DNA of 31,670 bases from assembly GCA_032718475.1 (NCBI GenBank), contig JAUCBJ010007708.1:1-31670 (forward strand), in the 5' to 3' direction. The position numbers were made by a program, and so were the translations under genes. Positions 20,821 through 31,645 of this stretch are shown here, piece by piece (within the stretch, counting starts at the first letter, position 1; the number at the start of each line of letters is the position of its first letter). Origin of the DNA: Nemertoderma westbladi (Eukaryota; Xenacoelomorpha; Nemertodermatida; Nemertodermatidae). The notes beneath the pieces were generated by a model. The model did no database searches. It had not been told where the DNA came from and saw nothing but the letters and a program-made list of their open reading frames with translations.

Positions 20821-21614
20821 CTATAAAGATTTACTCTAAACCAGATGGCTATAAATCAGCAGTGGTTTTTAGATCATTGTCAAAGCTTTTTAGCTCACCG
20901 ATAATGAAATCACTGTTGGCGTTTTGTTCTTTATTAAGTTTCATGCCCAAGGTACTCTTGTATCGCAGTGATAATAACCCCAGTCAAACTTTCTAAGCCG
21001 AGGTTAATCGAATTTTATCGCCTTTTTGAACGCGAAATTGTGTTGCCGGATTGAACGAGTAGTGTTGCGTTGTGTTTGTCTTTTATTCCACTTTAGCGAT
21101 TCGATTAACGCAAAGTAGATTAGCCCAAGTGAATGGAAATACATTAGGTGGGTTAAGCCAAGCTTTGATTACTAACTGTATCCAAAATCTGCTCCCCATA
21201 ACTAACAAAGCAATAAAAAGCAAGGGACATCTGAATTCCATTGATGAGTGCAGTTCTAAGTTGCTTTCTGAAAAATCATTGTGTATTGTTTCTTGTTTGA
21301 TATGTAATTTATTGTATATTTCTTAACATTCACGGATATTTAAACGCCAAACGTGCACAACGTGGTATATCCAACAAAATGTACCCTGCGTTACATCTTA
21401 GAAAAGTCTCATCTTTTTAAGGAGGAACTCAATTGGTCTGATTTCCAGTTCCTGACAGATAGCAAAAATCGTCACACATGACCTACAGATCCATCTAGAA
21501 AAGTAACGTGATATATTATTATAATTATATCGACAAACTGCTGGTCTCAATCAACATTCAGGGTCATGAGTTTGATTTTCTTGCTAAACTAAAAGTCCAA
21601 CATTAGAGGCAAAT
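20821..21614. other. Gene-free spacer
   Basis: Unique sequence without recognisable coding. An 84-codon plus-strand frame at 21072-21326 has no recognisable motif. This segment lies downstream of the candidate minus-strand gene and would contain its 3' flank. Confidence 0.4.
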
Positions 21615-22101
21615 TTATTTAACCTGTGTCACATCTTTTATTGTCCATAAACGTCTTCCGTCAAGGTCGTCGACGTCAATGTCATGATCAAAGTCGGCAA
21701 AATATTTCGCTTTTGAACCTGGTTGACGCTCCACCAACACATCCGAATAATGGATGCCTAAAGACGTCCGAAGAATGTAGTCTCTAACGATATTAAAGTT
21801 AAATTGATTAGTGTTTCCTAACTAAGAACCACCGATCGCCCCAAAGAACTTCAAATGAGACTGTGTCTCCCACATAATTTGATACGAATTTCATGGATTT
21901 GTCATGAACTGAACCGATCGCAACAAAGATTTCATTTGAAATCCCATTGGCTTGAAGTATTTCGACCATGTGTGGCCTTGTCATATTGTCAAATTCCTTG
22001 AACCTGAACTTCTTGGTTTTCATCAATAAGAAAGGTGGCTCCACCGGGCGGAAACCATTCAGGTTGCAATACAGAGTCACTCTAAAGGTGTGTGCAGTCA
22101 T
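21615..22101 (-). CDS. Unidentified protein, about 161 codons with one frame break
   Basis: This is the best candidate for a host gene. From ATG at 22101 it reads MTAHTFRVTLYCNLNGF, then KFRFKEFDNMTRPHMVEIL and VSFEVLWGDRWFLV, to a stop at 21808. One base out of frame, coding-like sequence continues from about 21818: NQFNFNIVRDYILRTSLGI, then an acidic segment FADFDHDIDVDDLDG and LWTIKDVTQVK, to TAA at 21615. The total span is 487 bases, one more than a multiple of three. A single-base insertion near 21815-21825, or use of TTCTTAG there as a splice acceptor, would explain the break. The stop codon overlaps an AATAAA polyadenylation word. The upstream frame also stays open to 22287, and an acceptor-like GGAATTAG precedes the ATG, so this may be a last exon. 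I do not recognise the family. Confidence 0.45.
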
Positions 22102-22810
22102 TGAGGCTAGGCTAATTCCACGATATGACCCATACAGGCGAGGTTGTTTTCCTTGGTTTAGTAAACTCAACCATGCAGTTAATCCCACATTGGCGCCATG
22201 GCGGCGGCGGTATAATAAATGTAAACCAAATAAAGATATAATACACACTAAACCACAAGAAACCCTTTGTTGAAGTAGACCGCACACAACTAAAGCAACT
22301 AGTCCAACTAGACAGGCAGCTAACTAGACTTATTGACATTACTGAGTGTGGGTAGACCATATTAAATGCTGTTATGACAAAGGATAGGAAAACATTATTA
22401 TTCTGGGGTTACTAAAATACCATTCAAAACGAATGATTATGAAAGCAGAATTCTAGTCCATTATCCGAAAATCTATTTGGTTTAAACCTCTTCAGACATA
22501 GGATTAGGATTACTTGTTGGCCCTATATCGCATATATTCATTATGAGTTATACGGGATAAAGCTTGTATTCTGATACAGTAACCTTCCTTAGCTTGCATT
22601 CTATCATACAGTAAACATTTAATCTTGTGATAGTGATCCGCTTTCACCCCTACTCTACTGGCATTCACGTCTACTGGCATTGTTCGATAATATTGAAATG
22701 TATTTGAAATGTGTTGCAATCTTGTACGACTCCCTCGACCTAGAAGTAGTAGTTATTGCAAAGACCCATGGTATTTGTCTGAGTATAACCAATGAAACTG
22801 TGAATGGTAA
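22102..22810. other. Spacer left of the pyrimidine array
   Basis: No supported gene. The minus-strand frame of the unidentified protein remains open to 22287 and could include more coding. The remainder is AT-rich unique DNA up to the C run. Confidence 0.4.
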
Positions 22811-22833
22811 CCCCCCCCCCCCCCCCCCCCCCC
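22811..22833 (+). repeat. Poly-C run of 23 bases
   Basis: An uninterrupted C homopolymer directly precedes the 15-bp pyrimidine-rich array. On the complementary strand it is a G23 run. The exact length is likely unreliable because of replication and sequencing slippage. Confidence 0.9.
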
Positions 22834-24850
22834 GATCACTTTCACCCCAGTCACTTCCCCTCCCGTCACTTCCCCTCCGGCCACTTCCCCTCCGGTCACT
22901 CTCCCTCCGGCCGCTTCCCCTCCGATCACTTCCCCTCCGGCCACTTCCCCTCCGGTCACTTCCCCTCCCGTCACTTCCCCTCCGGTCACTTCCCCTCCGG
23001 CCACTTCCCCTCCGGTCACTTCCCCCCAGTCACTTCCCCTCTGGTCACTTCCCCTCCCGTCACTTTCCCTCCAGTCACTTCCCCTCCAGTCACTTCCCCT
23101 CTGGTCACTTCCCCTCCCGTCACTTCCCCTCCCGTCACTTCCCCTCCGGCCACTTCCCCTCCGGTCACTTCCCCCCAGTCACTTCCACTCCGGTCACTTC
23201 CCCTCCCGTCACTTCCCCTCCCGTCACTTTCCCTCCGGTCACTTCCCCTCCGGCCACTTCCCCTCCGGTCACTTCCCCCCAGTCACTTCCCCTCCGGTCA
23301 CTTCCCCTCCGGTCACTTCCCCTCCCGTCACTTTCCCTACGGTCACTTCCCCTCCCATCACTTTCCCTCCCGTCACTTCCCCTCCCGTCACTTCCCCTCC
23401 GACCACTTCCCCTCCGGTCACTTCCCCTCCTGTCACTTTCCCTCCGGTCAATTCCCCTCCGGTCACTTCCCCTCCCGTCACTTTCCCTCCGGTCACTTCC
23501 CCTCCCGTCACTTCCCCTCCGGCCACTTCCCCTCCGGTCACTTCCCCCCAGTCACTTCCCCTCCGGTCACTTCCCCTCCCGTCACTTCCCCTCTGGTCAC
23601 TTCCCATCCAGTCACTTCCCCTCCGGTCACTTCCCCTCCGGTCACTTCCCCTCCAGTCAAATTCCCTCCGGCCACTTCCCCTCTGGTCACTTCCCCTCCG
23701 GTCACTTCCCCTCCGGTCACTTCCCCTCCGGTCACTTCCCCTCCCGTCACTTCCCCTCCCATCACTTCCCCTCCAGCCACTTCCCCTCCAGTCACTTCCC
23801 CTAAGGTCACTTTCCCTCCCTTCACTTCCCCTTCAGCCACTTCCCCTCTGGTCACTTCCCCTCCGGTCACTTCCCCTCCCGTCACTTCCCCTCCGGCCAC
23901 TTCCCCTCCGGTCACTTCCCCTCCCGTCACTTTTCCTCCGGTCACTTCCCCTCCCGTCACTTCCCCTCCGGCCACTTCCCCTCCGGTCACTTCCCCCCAG
24001 TCACTTCCCCTCCGGTCACTTCCCCTCCCGTCACTTCCCCTCTGGTCACTTCCCATCCAGTCACTTCCCCTCCGGTCACTTCCCCTCCGGTCACTTCCCC
24101 TCCAGTCAAATCCCCTCCGGCCACTTCCCCTCTGGTCACTTCCCCTCCGGTCACTTCCCCTCCGGTCACTTCCCCTCCGGTCACTTCCCCTCCCGTCACT
24201 TCCCCTCCCATCACTTCCCCTCCAGCCACTTCCCCTCCAGTCACTTCCCCTAAGGTCACTTTCCCTCCCTTCACTTCCCCTTCAGCCACTTCCCCTCTGG
24301 TCACTTCCCCTAAGGTCACTTTCCCTCCGGTCACTTCCCCTCCCGTCACTTCCCCTCTGGTCACTTCCCATCCAGTCACTTCCCCTCCATTCACTTCCCC
24401 TTCGGTCACTTCCCCTCCGGTCACTTCCCCTCCGGTCACTTCCCCTCCGGTCACTTCCCCTCCGGTCACTTCCCCTCCGGTCACTTCACCTCCATTCACT
24501 TCCCCTCCGGTCACTTCCCCTCTGGTCACTTCTCCTCCGGTCACTTCCCCTCCAGTCACTTCCCCTCCGGTCACTTCCCCTACGGTCACTTCCCCTCCGG
24601 TCACATCCCCTCCGGTCACTTCCCCTCCGGTCACTTCCCCTCCAGTCAAATCCCCTCCGGCCACTTCCCCTCTGGTCACTTCCCCTCCGGTCACTTCCCC
24701 TCCGGTCACTTCCCCTCCAGTCACTTCCCCTCCGGCCACTTCCCCTCCGGTCACTTCCCCTCTGGTCACTTCCCCTCTGGTCACTTCCCCTCTGGTCACT
24801 TCCCCTCCGGTCACTTCCCCTCTGGTCACTTCCCCTCCGGTCACTTCCAC
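22834..24850 (+). repeat. Pyrimidine-rich minisatellite, 15-bp unit, about 134 copies
   Basis: The unit is TCACTTCCCCTCCGG with common variants TCCCG, TCCAG, TCTGG and GGCCAC. The plus strand is almost all pyrimidine apart from the GTCA/GGCCA step, giving very strong strand asymmetry over 2 kb. As 15 is divisible by three, all frames read as pentapeptides: HFPSG, TSPPV and SLPLR on plus; GEVTG and RRGSD on minus. These generate apparent proteins of up to 696 codons. Five 14-bp units (containing TTCCCCCCAG at 23020, 23169, 23273, 23542 and 23991) shift the frame, so no single peptide repeat is kept. I regard it as non-coding satellite DNA. Confidence 0.97.
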
Positions 24851-25238
24851 CCAATCATGAGGAAGTGACAGTCGCGCCTGCAACTATAGCATAGACGTAG
24901 GGTACTAACTAGCAACTGTAGGGCAAATCTTCAGTTTGCCAGACTTTCTTATGTTATATTTCTGCAGTGTTCCCCGCTATGTGAAGAATACGAGGCTTTC
25001 ACTAAATCTCAAGGTTACATTAGGTGACGAATATAACCAAAACAATAAACTATTTAGTATACACGCACCTATATTATTATTGAGGCTGTATCCTGTATAT
25101 CATAAATAAGGGCTTTTACAAAATAACTTAAAATGTCCGTTTAATTAAAATATCTGTGAACTGTGTTTTTGAACCCCAGCCCAACGCACTTTGTTCCTGG
25201 GTCTAAGAAATTAAACCCCCGGAGAACTTTCTATGTGT
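24851..25238. other. Spacer between the 15-bp and 22-bp arrays
   Basis: Unique sequence without recognisable coding. At about 25035 it has TAACCAAAACAATAAA, shared with the dispersed repeat seen near 12075 and 18060. Confidence 0.4.
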
Positions 25239-26917
25239 TTACATTGGATCTTTCGCGAAGTGTTACATTCTTACATTGGATCTTTCGCGAAGTGTTACAT
25301 TCTTACATTGGATCTTTAGAAATGTTACATTGGATCTTTAGAAATGTTACATTGGATCTTTCGAAGTATTACAATGGATCTTTCGAAGTGTTACATTCTT
25401 ACATTGGATATTTCGAAGTGTTACATTGGTTCTTTCGAAGTGGTTACATTGGATCTTGCAAAGTGGTTACATTGGATCTTTATAAATGTTACATTGGATC
25501 TTTAGAAATGTTACATTGGATCTTTCGAAGTGTTACATTCTTATATTGGATCTTTCGAAGTGTTACATTGGATCTTTCGAAGTGTTACATTCTTATATTG
25601 GATCTTTCGAAGTGTTACATTGGATCTTTCGAAGTGCTACATTGGATCTTTCGAAGTGTTGCATTGGATCTTTCGAAGTGTTACATTCTTATATTGGATA
25701 TCTCGAAGTGCTACATTGGATCTTTCGAAGTGTTGCATTGGATCTTTCGAAGTGGTTACATTGGGTCTAGCGAAGTAGTTACATTGGATCTTTAGAAGTG
25801 TTTCATTGGATCTTTCTAAGTGTTTCATTGGATCTTTCTAAGTGTTACAATGGATCTTTCGAAGTGTTACATTCTTACATTGGATCTTTCGAAGTGTTAT
25901 ATTGGTTCTTTCGAAGTGTTACATTCTTACATTGGTTCTTTCGAAGTGTTACATTCTTACATTGGATCTTTCGAAGTATTACAATGGATCTTTCGAAGTG
26001 TTACATTCTTACATTGGATCTTTCGAAGTGTTATATTGGTTCTTTCGAAGTGTTACATTCTTACATTGGATCTTTCGAAATGTTACATTGGATCTTTCGA
26101 AGTGGTTACATTGGATCTTTCGAAGTGTTATATTGGTTCTTTCGAAGTGTTACATTCTTACATTGGATTTTTCGAAGTGGTTACATTGGATATTGCGAAG
26201 TGGTTACATTGGATCTTTAGAAGTGTTTCATTGAATCTTTCTAAGTGTTACAATGGATCTTTCGAAGTGTTACATTCTTACATTGGATCTTTCGAAGTGT
26301 TATATTGGTTCTTTCGAAGTGTTACATTCTTACATTGGATCTTTCGAAGTGTTACATTCTTACATTGGATCTTTCGAAGTGGTTACATTGAATCTTTAGA
26401 AGTGTTTCATTGAATCTTTCTAAGTGTTACAATGGATCTTTCGAAGTGTTACATTCTTACATTGGATCTTTCGAAGTGTTATATTGGTTCTTTCGAAGTG
26501 TTACATTCTTACATTGGATCTTTCGAAGTGTTACATTCTTACATTGGATCTTTCGAAGTGGTTACATTGAACCTTTAGAAGTGTTACATTGGATCTTTCG
26601 AAGTATTACAATGGATCTTACGAAGTGTTACATTCTTACATTGGATCTTTCGAAGTGTTATATTGGTTCTTTCGAAGTGTTACATTCTTACATTGGATCT
26701 TTCGAAGTGTTACATTCTTACATTGGATCTTTCGAAGTGGTTACATTGAACCTTTAGAAGTGTTACATTGGATCTTTCGAAGTGTTACAATGGATCTTAC
26801 GAAGTGTTACATTCTTACATTGGATCTTTCGAAGTGTTACATTGGATCTTTCGAAGTGGTTACATTGGATCTTGCGAAGTAGTTACATTGGATCTTGCGA
26901 AGTGGTTACATTGGATT
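25239..26917. repeat. Minisatellite, 22/30-bp units, about 70 copies
   Basis: The core is TTACATTGGATCTTTCGAAG followed by TG, giving 22 bases. A second form carries an extra TTACATTC (30 bases). The palindrome TTCGAA occurs in most units. The first two units have TCGCGA instead. From about 26050 to 26850 the units are organised into a 179-bp higher-order repeat. Because 22 is not divisible by three, the many open frames (reading as CYIGSFEVLHW-type repeats) rotate through all frames and are not genes. Degenerate traces continue to about 27005. Confidence 0.96.
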
Positions 26918-27204
26918 ATTTTAAGAGTTATTTAAATATTTTGAAGCGTTTAATTTAGATCTTTTGAAGTCTTATTTTACATTGGATCTCTTGAAAGTGT
27001 TTACATAAGCATTCAAATTTGAAGTATGAGCATATAAAAGAAGAGGAAAAGTAAGAAAAGGAAGATGTAAAAGGAAGAGGTGCCTAATATTGTATATCTA
27101 CCATTACCTTATAAACATTGGCTGTTGTTGATAGGTTTTCAATGATATAAGTTTTCAAGCAAAATTTAGCATAACTATGTGCGATGCATTATTGAAAGTT
27201 AAAA
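26918..27204. other. Spacer with purine tract between arrays
   Basis: This holds decaying copies of the 22-bp unit to about 27005 and a purine-rich tract at 27035-27080 (AAAAGAAGAGGAAAAG-like). No gene is seen. Confidence 0.5.
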
Positions 27205-30200
27205 GCTCACTTGTAAACTGGTTCATTCCAACTGACCACGTGTGAAGAGTGACCTGGGTCTTATCAACTGCTCACGTGTGAACTGGTTCTTACCAACTGT
27301 TCACGTGTGAATTGTGAACTGGGTCTTACCAACTGTTTACATGTGAAGTGTAAACTGGGTCATTCCAACTGCTCACGTGTGAAGTGTGACCTGGATCTTA
27401 CCAAACTGTTCACGTGGGAATTGTGAACTGGGTCTTCTCACGTGTGAACTGGTTCTTACCAACTCACGTGTAAATTGTGAACTGGGTCTTACCAACTGTT
27501 CACGTGTGAAGTGTAAACTGGGTCATTCCAACTGCCCACGTCTGAAGTGTGACATGGCTCTTACTAACTGTTCACGTGTGGAGTGTGATAGTGTGAACCA
27601 AGTCTACCAACTGTTCACTTGTGAAGTGTGAACTGGGTGCCTTACCAACTTTTCACGTGTGAACTGGGTCTTACCAACAGTTCACGTGCGAAGAGTGAAC
27701 CAGGTCTAGCAACTCTTAACCTGTGATGTCTGAACTGGGTCTTACCAACTGTTCATGTGTGAAGTGTGAACTGCGTGTCTTACCAACTGTCCACGTGTGA
27801 AGTGTGAACTGGGTCTTATCAACTGTTCACGTGTGAAGTGTGAACTAGGTCTACCAATTGTTAACGTGTGATGTCAGAAATGGGTCTTACCAACTGTTCA
27901 TGTGTGAAGTGTGAACTTGGTGTCTTACCAACTGTTCACGTGTGAAGTGTGAACTGGTTGTCTTACCAACTGTCCACGTGTGAAGTGTGAACTGGGTCTT
28001 TCCAACTGTTCACGTGGAAAGTATGAACTGGGTGTCTTACCAACAGTTGACGTGTGAAGTGTGAACTAGGTCTACAAATTGTTCACGTGTGTAGTGTAAA
28101 CTGGGTCTTACCAACAGTTTACGTGTGAAGTTTGAACTGGGTGTCTTACCTACCAACTGTCCACGTGTAAAGTGTGAACTGGGTGTCTTACCAACTGTCC
28201 ACGTGTGAACTGGGTCTTACCAACTGTCCACGTGTGAAGTGTGAACTGGGTGTCTTACCAACTGTCCACGTGTGAAGTGTGAACTGGTTCTTACCAACTG
28301 TTCACGTGTGAAGTGTGAACTGGGTGTCTTACCAACAGTTCACGTGTGAAGTGTGAACCAGGTCTACCAATTGTTCACATGTGAAGTCTGAACTGGGTCT
28401 TACCAACTGTTCACGTGTGGAGTGTGAACTGGGTCTTACAACTGTTCACGTGTGTGTGAACTGGGTGTCTTACCAATTGTTCACGTGTGAAGTGTGAACT
28501 GGGTGTCTTACCAACTATTCACGTATGAAGTGTGAACTGGGTGTCTTACCAACTGTTCACGTGTGGAGTGTGAACTGGGTAATACAAACACTTCACGTGT
28601 GAAGTGTGAACTGGGTCTTACAACTGTTCACCTGTGTGTGAACTGGGTGTCTTACCAATTGTTCACGTGTGAAGTGTGAACTGGGTGTCTTACCAACTGT
28701 TCACGTGTGGAGTGTGAACTGGGTAATACCAACAGTTCACGTGTAAACTGTTAACCAGGTCTACCAATTATTCACGTGTGAAGTCTGAACTGGGTGTCTT
28801 ACCAACTATTCACGTGTGAAGTGTGAACTGGGTGTCTTACCAACTGTTCACGTGTGGAGTGTGAACTGGGTAATACCAACAGTTCACGTGTGAAGTGTGA
28901 ACCAGGTCTGCTAACTGTTCACATGTGAAGTGTGAACTGGGTCTTACAACCAACTGTTAACGTGTGTGTGAACTGGGTGTCTTACAAATTGTTCACGTGT
29001 GAAGTGTGAACTGGGTATCTTACCAACTATTCACGTGTGAAGTGTGAACTGGGTGTCTTACCAACTGTTCACATGTGGAGTGTGAACTGGGTGTCTTACC
29101 AACTGTTCACATGTGGAGTGTGAACTGGGTAATACCAACAGTTCACGTGTGAAGTGTGAACTGGGTATCTTACCAACTATTCACGTGTGAAGTGTGAACT
29201 GGGTGTCTTACCAACTGTTCACATGTGGAGTGTGAACTGGGTAATACCAACAGTTCACGTGTGAAGTGTGAACTGGGTCTTACAACTGTTCAAGTGTGTG
29301 TGAACTGGGTGTCTTACCAATTGTTCACGTGTGAAGTGTGAACTGGGTGTCTTACCAACTGTTCACGTGTGGAGTGTGAACTGGGTAATACCAACAGTTC
29401 ACGTGTGAAGTGTTAACCAGGTCTACCAATTATTCACGTGTGAAGTCTGAACTGGGTGTCTTACCAACTATTCACGTGTGAAGTGTGAACTGGGTGTCTT
29501 ACCAACTGTTCACGTGTGGAGTGTGAACTGGGTAATACCAACAGTTCACGTGTGAAGTGTGAACCAGGTCTGCTAACTGTTCACATGTGAAGTGTGAACT
29601 GGGTCTTACAACCAACTGTTAACGTGTGTGTGAACTGGGTGTCTTACAAATTGTTCACGTGTGAAGTGTGAACTGGGTATCTTACCAACTATTCACGTGT
29701 GAAGTGTGAACTGGGTGTCTTACCAACTGTTCACATGTGGAGTGTGAACTGGGTGTCTTACCAACTGTTCACATGTGGAGTGTGAACTGGGTAATACCAA
29801 CAGTTCACGTGTGAAGTGTGAACTGGGTATCTTACCAACTATTCACGTGTGAAGTGTGAACTGGGTGTCTTACCAACTGTTCACATGTGGAGTGTGAACT
29901 GGGTAATACCAACAGTTCACGTGTGAAGTGTGAACTGGGTCTTACAACTGTTCACCTGTGTGTGAACTGGGTGTCTTACCAATTGTTCACGTGTGAAGTG
30001 TGAACTGGGTGTCATACCAACTGTTCACGTGTGGTGTGTGAACTGGGTAATACCAACAGTTCACGTGTGAAGTGTGAACCAGGTCTTCCAACTGTTCACG
30101 TGTGAAGTGTGAACTGCGTCTTACAACTGTTCACGTGTGTGTGAACTGGGTGTCTTACCAACTATTCACGTGTGAAGTGTGAACTGGGTAATACCAACAG

Positions 30201-30236
30201 TTCACGTGTGAAGTGTGAACTGGGTCTTACCAACTG
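27205..30236. repeat. E-box minisatellite, about 37-bp unit, about 80 copies
   Basis: The unit carries GTTCACGTGTGAAGTGTGAA followed by CTGGGTGTCTTACCAACT. Unit length varies between about 34 and 38 bases through loss of GT or GAAGT. Most units contain the palindromic E-box CACGTG; some have CATGTG or CACCTG. GTTCAC and GTGAAC within a unit form a short inverted repeat. The left part (27205-28400) is more divergent. The right part contains a near-identical tandem duplication with a 662-bp period. Scattered small open frames are by-products. Confidence 0.96.
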
Positions 30237-31599
30237 CTTCTCAACAACCTACCCCCATATCATTTAAAATACGAGCCTTGCCCCTTCAAACTAGAAATAA
30301 TACATATATTATTAGAAAATTTAAGCCTCTAAGTAGTGCATACCGGTATAACCACCAGCACTCAACCCTTAGATGTGTTCCCCAAGCCTAACCCTAGGCT
30401 CACAGTAGTGTTTGTCTTTTATTTCAATTTATTGTAGTAATGCGTGGCCCCTAAGTCGGCACAATAACAATAATAAATAATAATTGTCTGGAATGAAACG
30501 AATGATCTGTATAAAACACTCCAAGATTGTCCGTCCTCTCCCCCTGTGATGCCTGTCCAGTGCAGTGCTCACCTGATGATATATTATATTGGTGATTAAC
30601 AGTGGCCCTGCCCTAACTATAAAACACGTCAAGCGAGAGAAATATATCCCCTATAGGCATGGAAATTACCAGCTTGTTTGTTAAAGTAAATCCTTCCCGG
30701 GCCCTTAGCAGTGGGGGACCAATCGTAATGAGACCTATTATCCCATACACTGAAGAATTACAGAAACTAGGTACAATTAACGAACAATGGAGAGCGTTTC
30801 AGGGCCTTAATCCACATAGAGTGGTGGCGGTTGCCCCTGTAAAGTGTAAATAGGCGAACCTTTCAAGCCTGGCTTACAATTTGTTACCCAGTATAATGGG
30901 GATGTATTTGTTAGCTTTCAGTGCTAAACAGAGACCATTGTATTCACTGCCCTTACTATTGAAAGGTGGAACAATGGGGAAGGGAACTTGAGTCAATTTA
31001 GGTATGTCAGTCGGCTGCACCCATTGTTCGGCTAGTGCTATGTACAACAACAGCTTTTTGTGAGAGAGTATAAAGGCATTTCTTATGTGGAATAATAGGG
31101 CTATCGTGGTGGAGGTTGGATTACTTATAACTGCGTCTCGACAACGCACTATTAGTGGATGTATATCCACAGTTGTTGTAGGAGGAGGCCATGTCGGGAA
31201 CACTCAGTCCTGGAAGGGGCCTATCATAGCCCTTCTTTGAAGCCAGTCGGATTACCATTCTAATGTAACTACACTGACAGTGGACTTCTCTTTTTTTTTA
31301 GCTAATTGTTTACTTTTAATTGACTTCACGCTCCATTTCTAAAGAAATTGTAATATCACATGCAATAGAGCACGCGAAAATATCCCCACTCACCCACACT
31401 TTCGAGTGGTAGATGTTCATACATTGTCATACTGTAGTGCATAACGGCCATCATCGGTATTAAACAAAAATTCAATACTCATCTATATGGGAAGTCCGCG
31501 AACTTCTGCCTTGAAAATTGACGGCAAATCCAATCTGCCGTTAACTTCTGTAAACTTTGGTGTAGCTGTCAATCCGTTTCCTTTAATTGACATCCCTCC
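30237..31599. other. Right flank, no confirmed gene
   Basis: Two open frames stand out but are unidentified. 30659-30853 (+, 64 codons, ATG start) contains PIIPYTEELQKLGTINEQW. 30874-31203 (-, 109 codons, no ATG at the open end) contains LTQVPFPIVPPFNSKGSEYN. Both have fairly protein-like composition, and they lie tail to tail 20 bases apart. I recognise neither. The palindrome TACCGGTA recurs at 30341-30348. Confidence 0.35.
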
Positions 31600-31645
31600 G
31601 CAGGCCGTGGTTTCGATCCCAGCATGGGTCCAGGGCAGTTTTCGT
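31600..31645 (+). mobile_element. Possible tRNA-derived SINE fragment (B-box-like)
   Basis: The sequence GGCCGTGGTTTCGATCCCAG followed by CATGGGTCC resembles the T-arm and B box of a tRNA-derived SINE head (consensus GGTTCGANNCC, here with one extra T). No A box was found in the expected place upstream, and the window ends soon after, so the element cannot be confirmed. Confidence 0.25.

Noticed and set aside
22804-24894. 696-codon plus-strand frame and several minus-strand frames in the 15-bp array as a Pro- or Gly-rich structural protein
   Set aside because: All frames are open because the unit is 15 bases with few stop-prone words, and five 14-bp units change the frame, so the peptide repeat switches from HFPSG to TSPPV to SLPLR types.
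25163-26882. Multiple overlapping 80-210 codon frames reading CYIGSFEVLHW-like repeats
   Set aside because: The unit is 22 or 30 bases, the frames rotate, and the same peptides appear in all three frames. These are by-products of the minisatellite.
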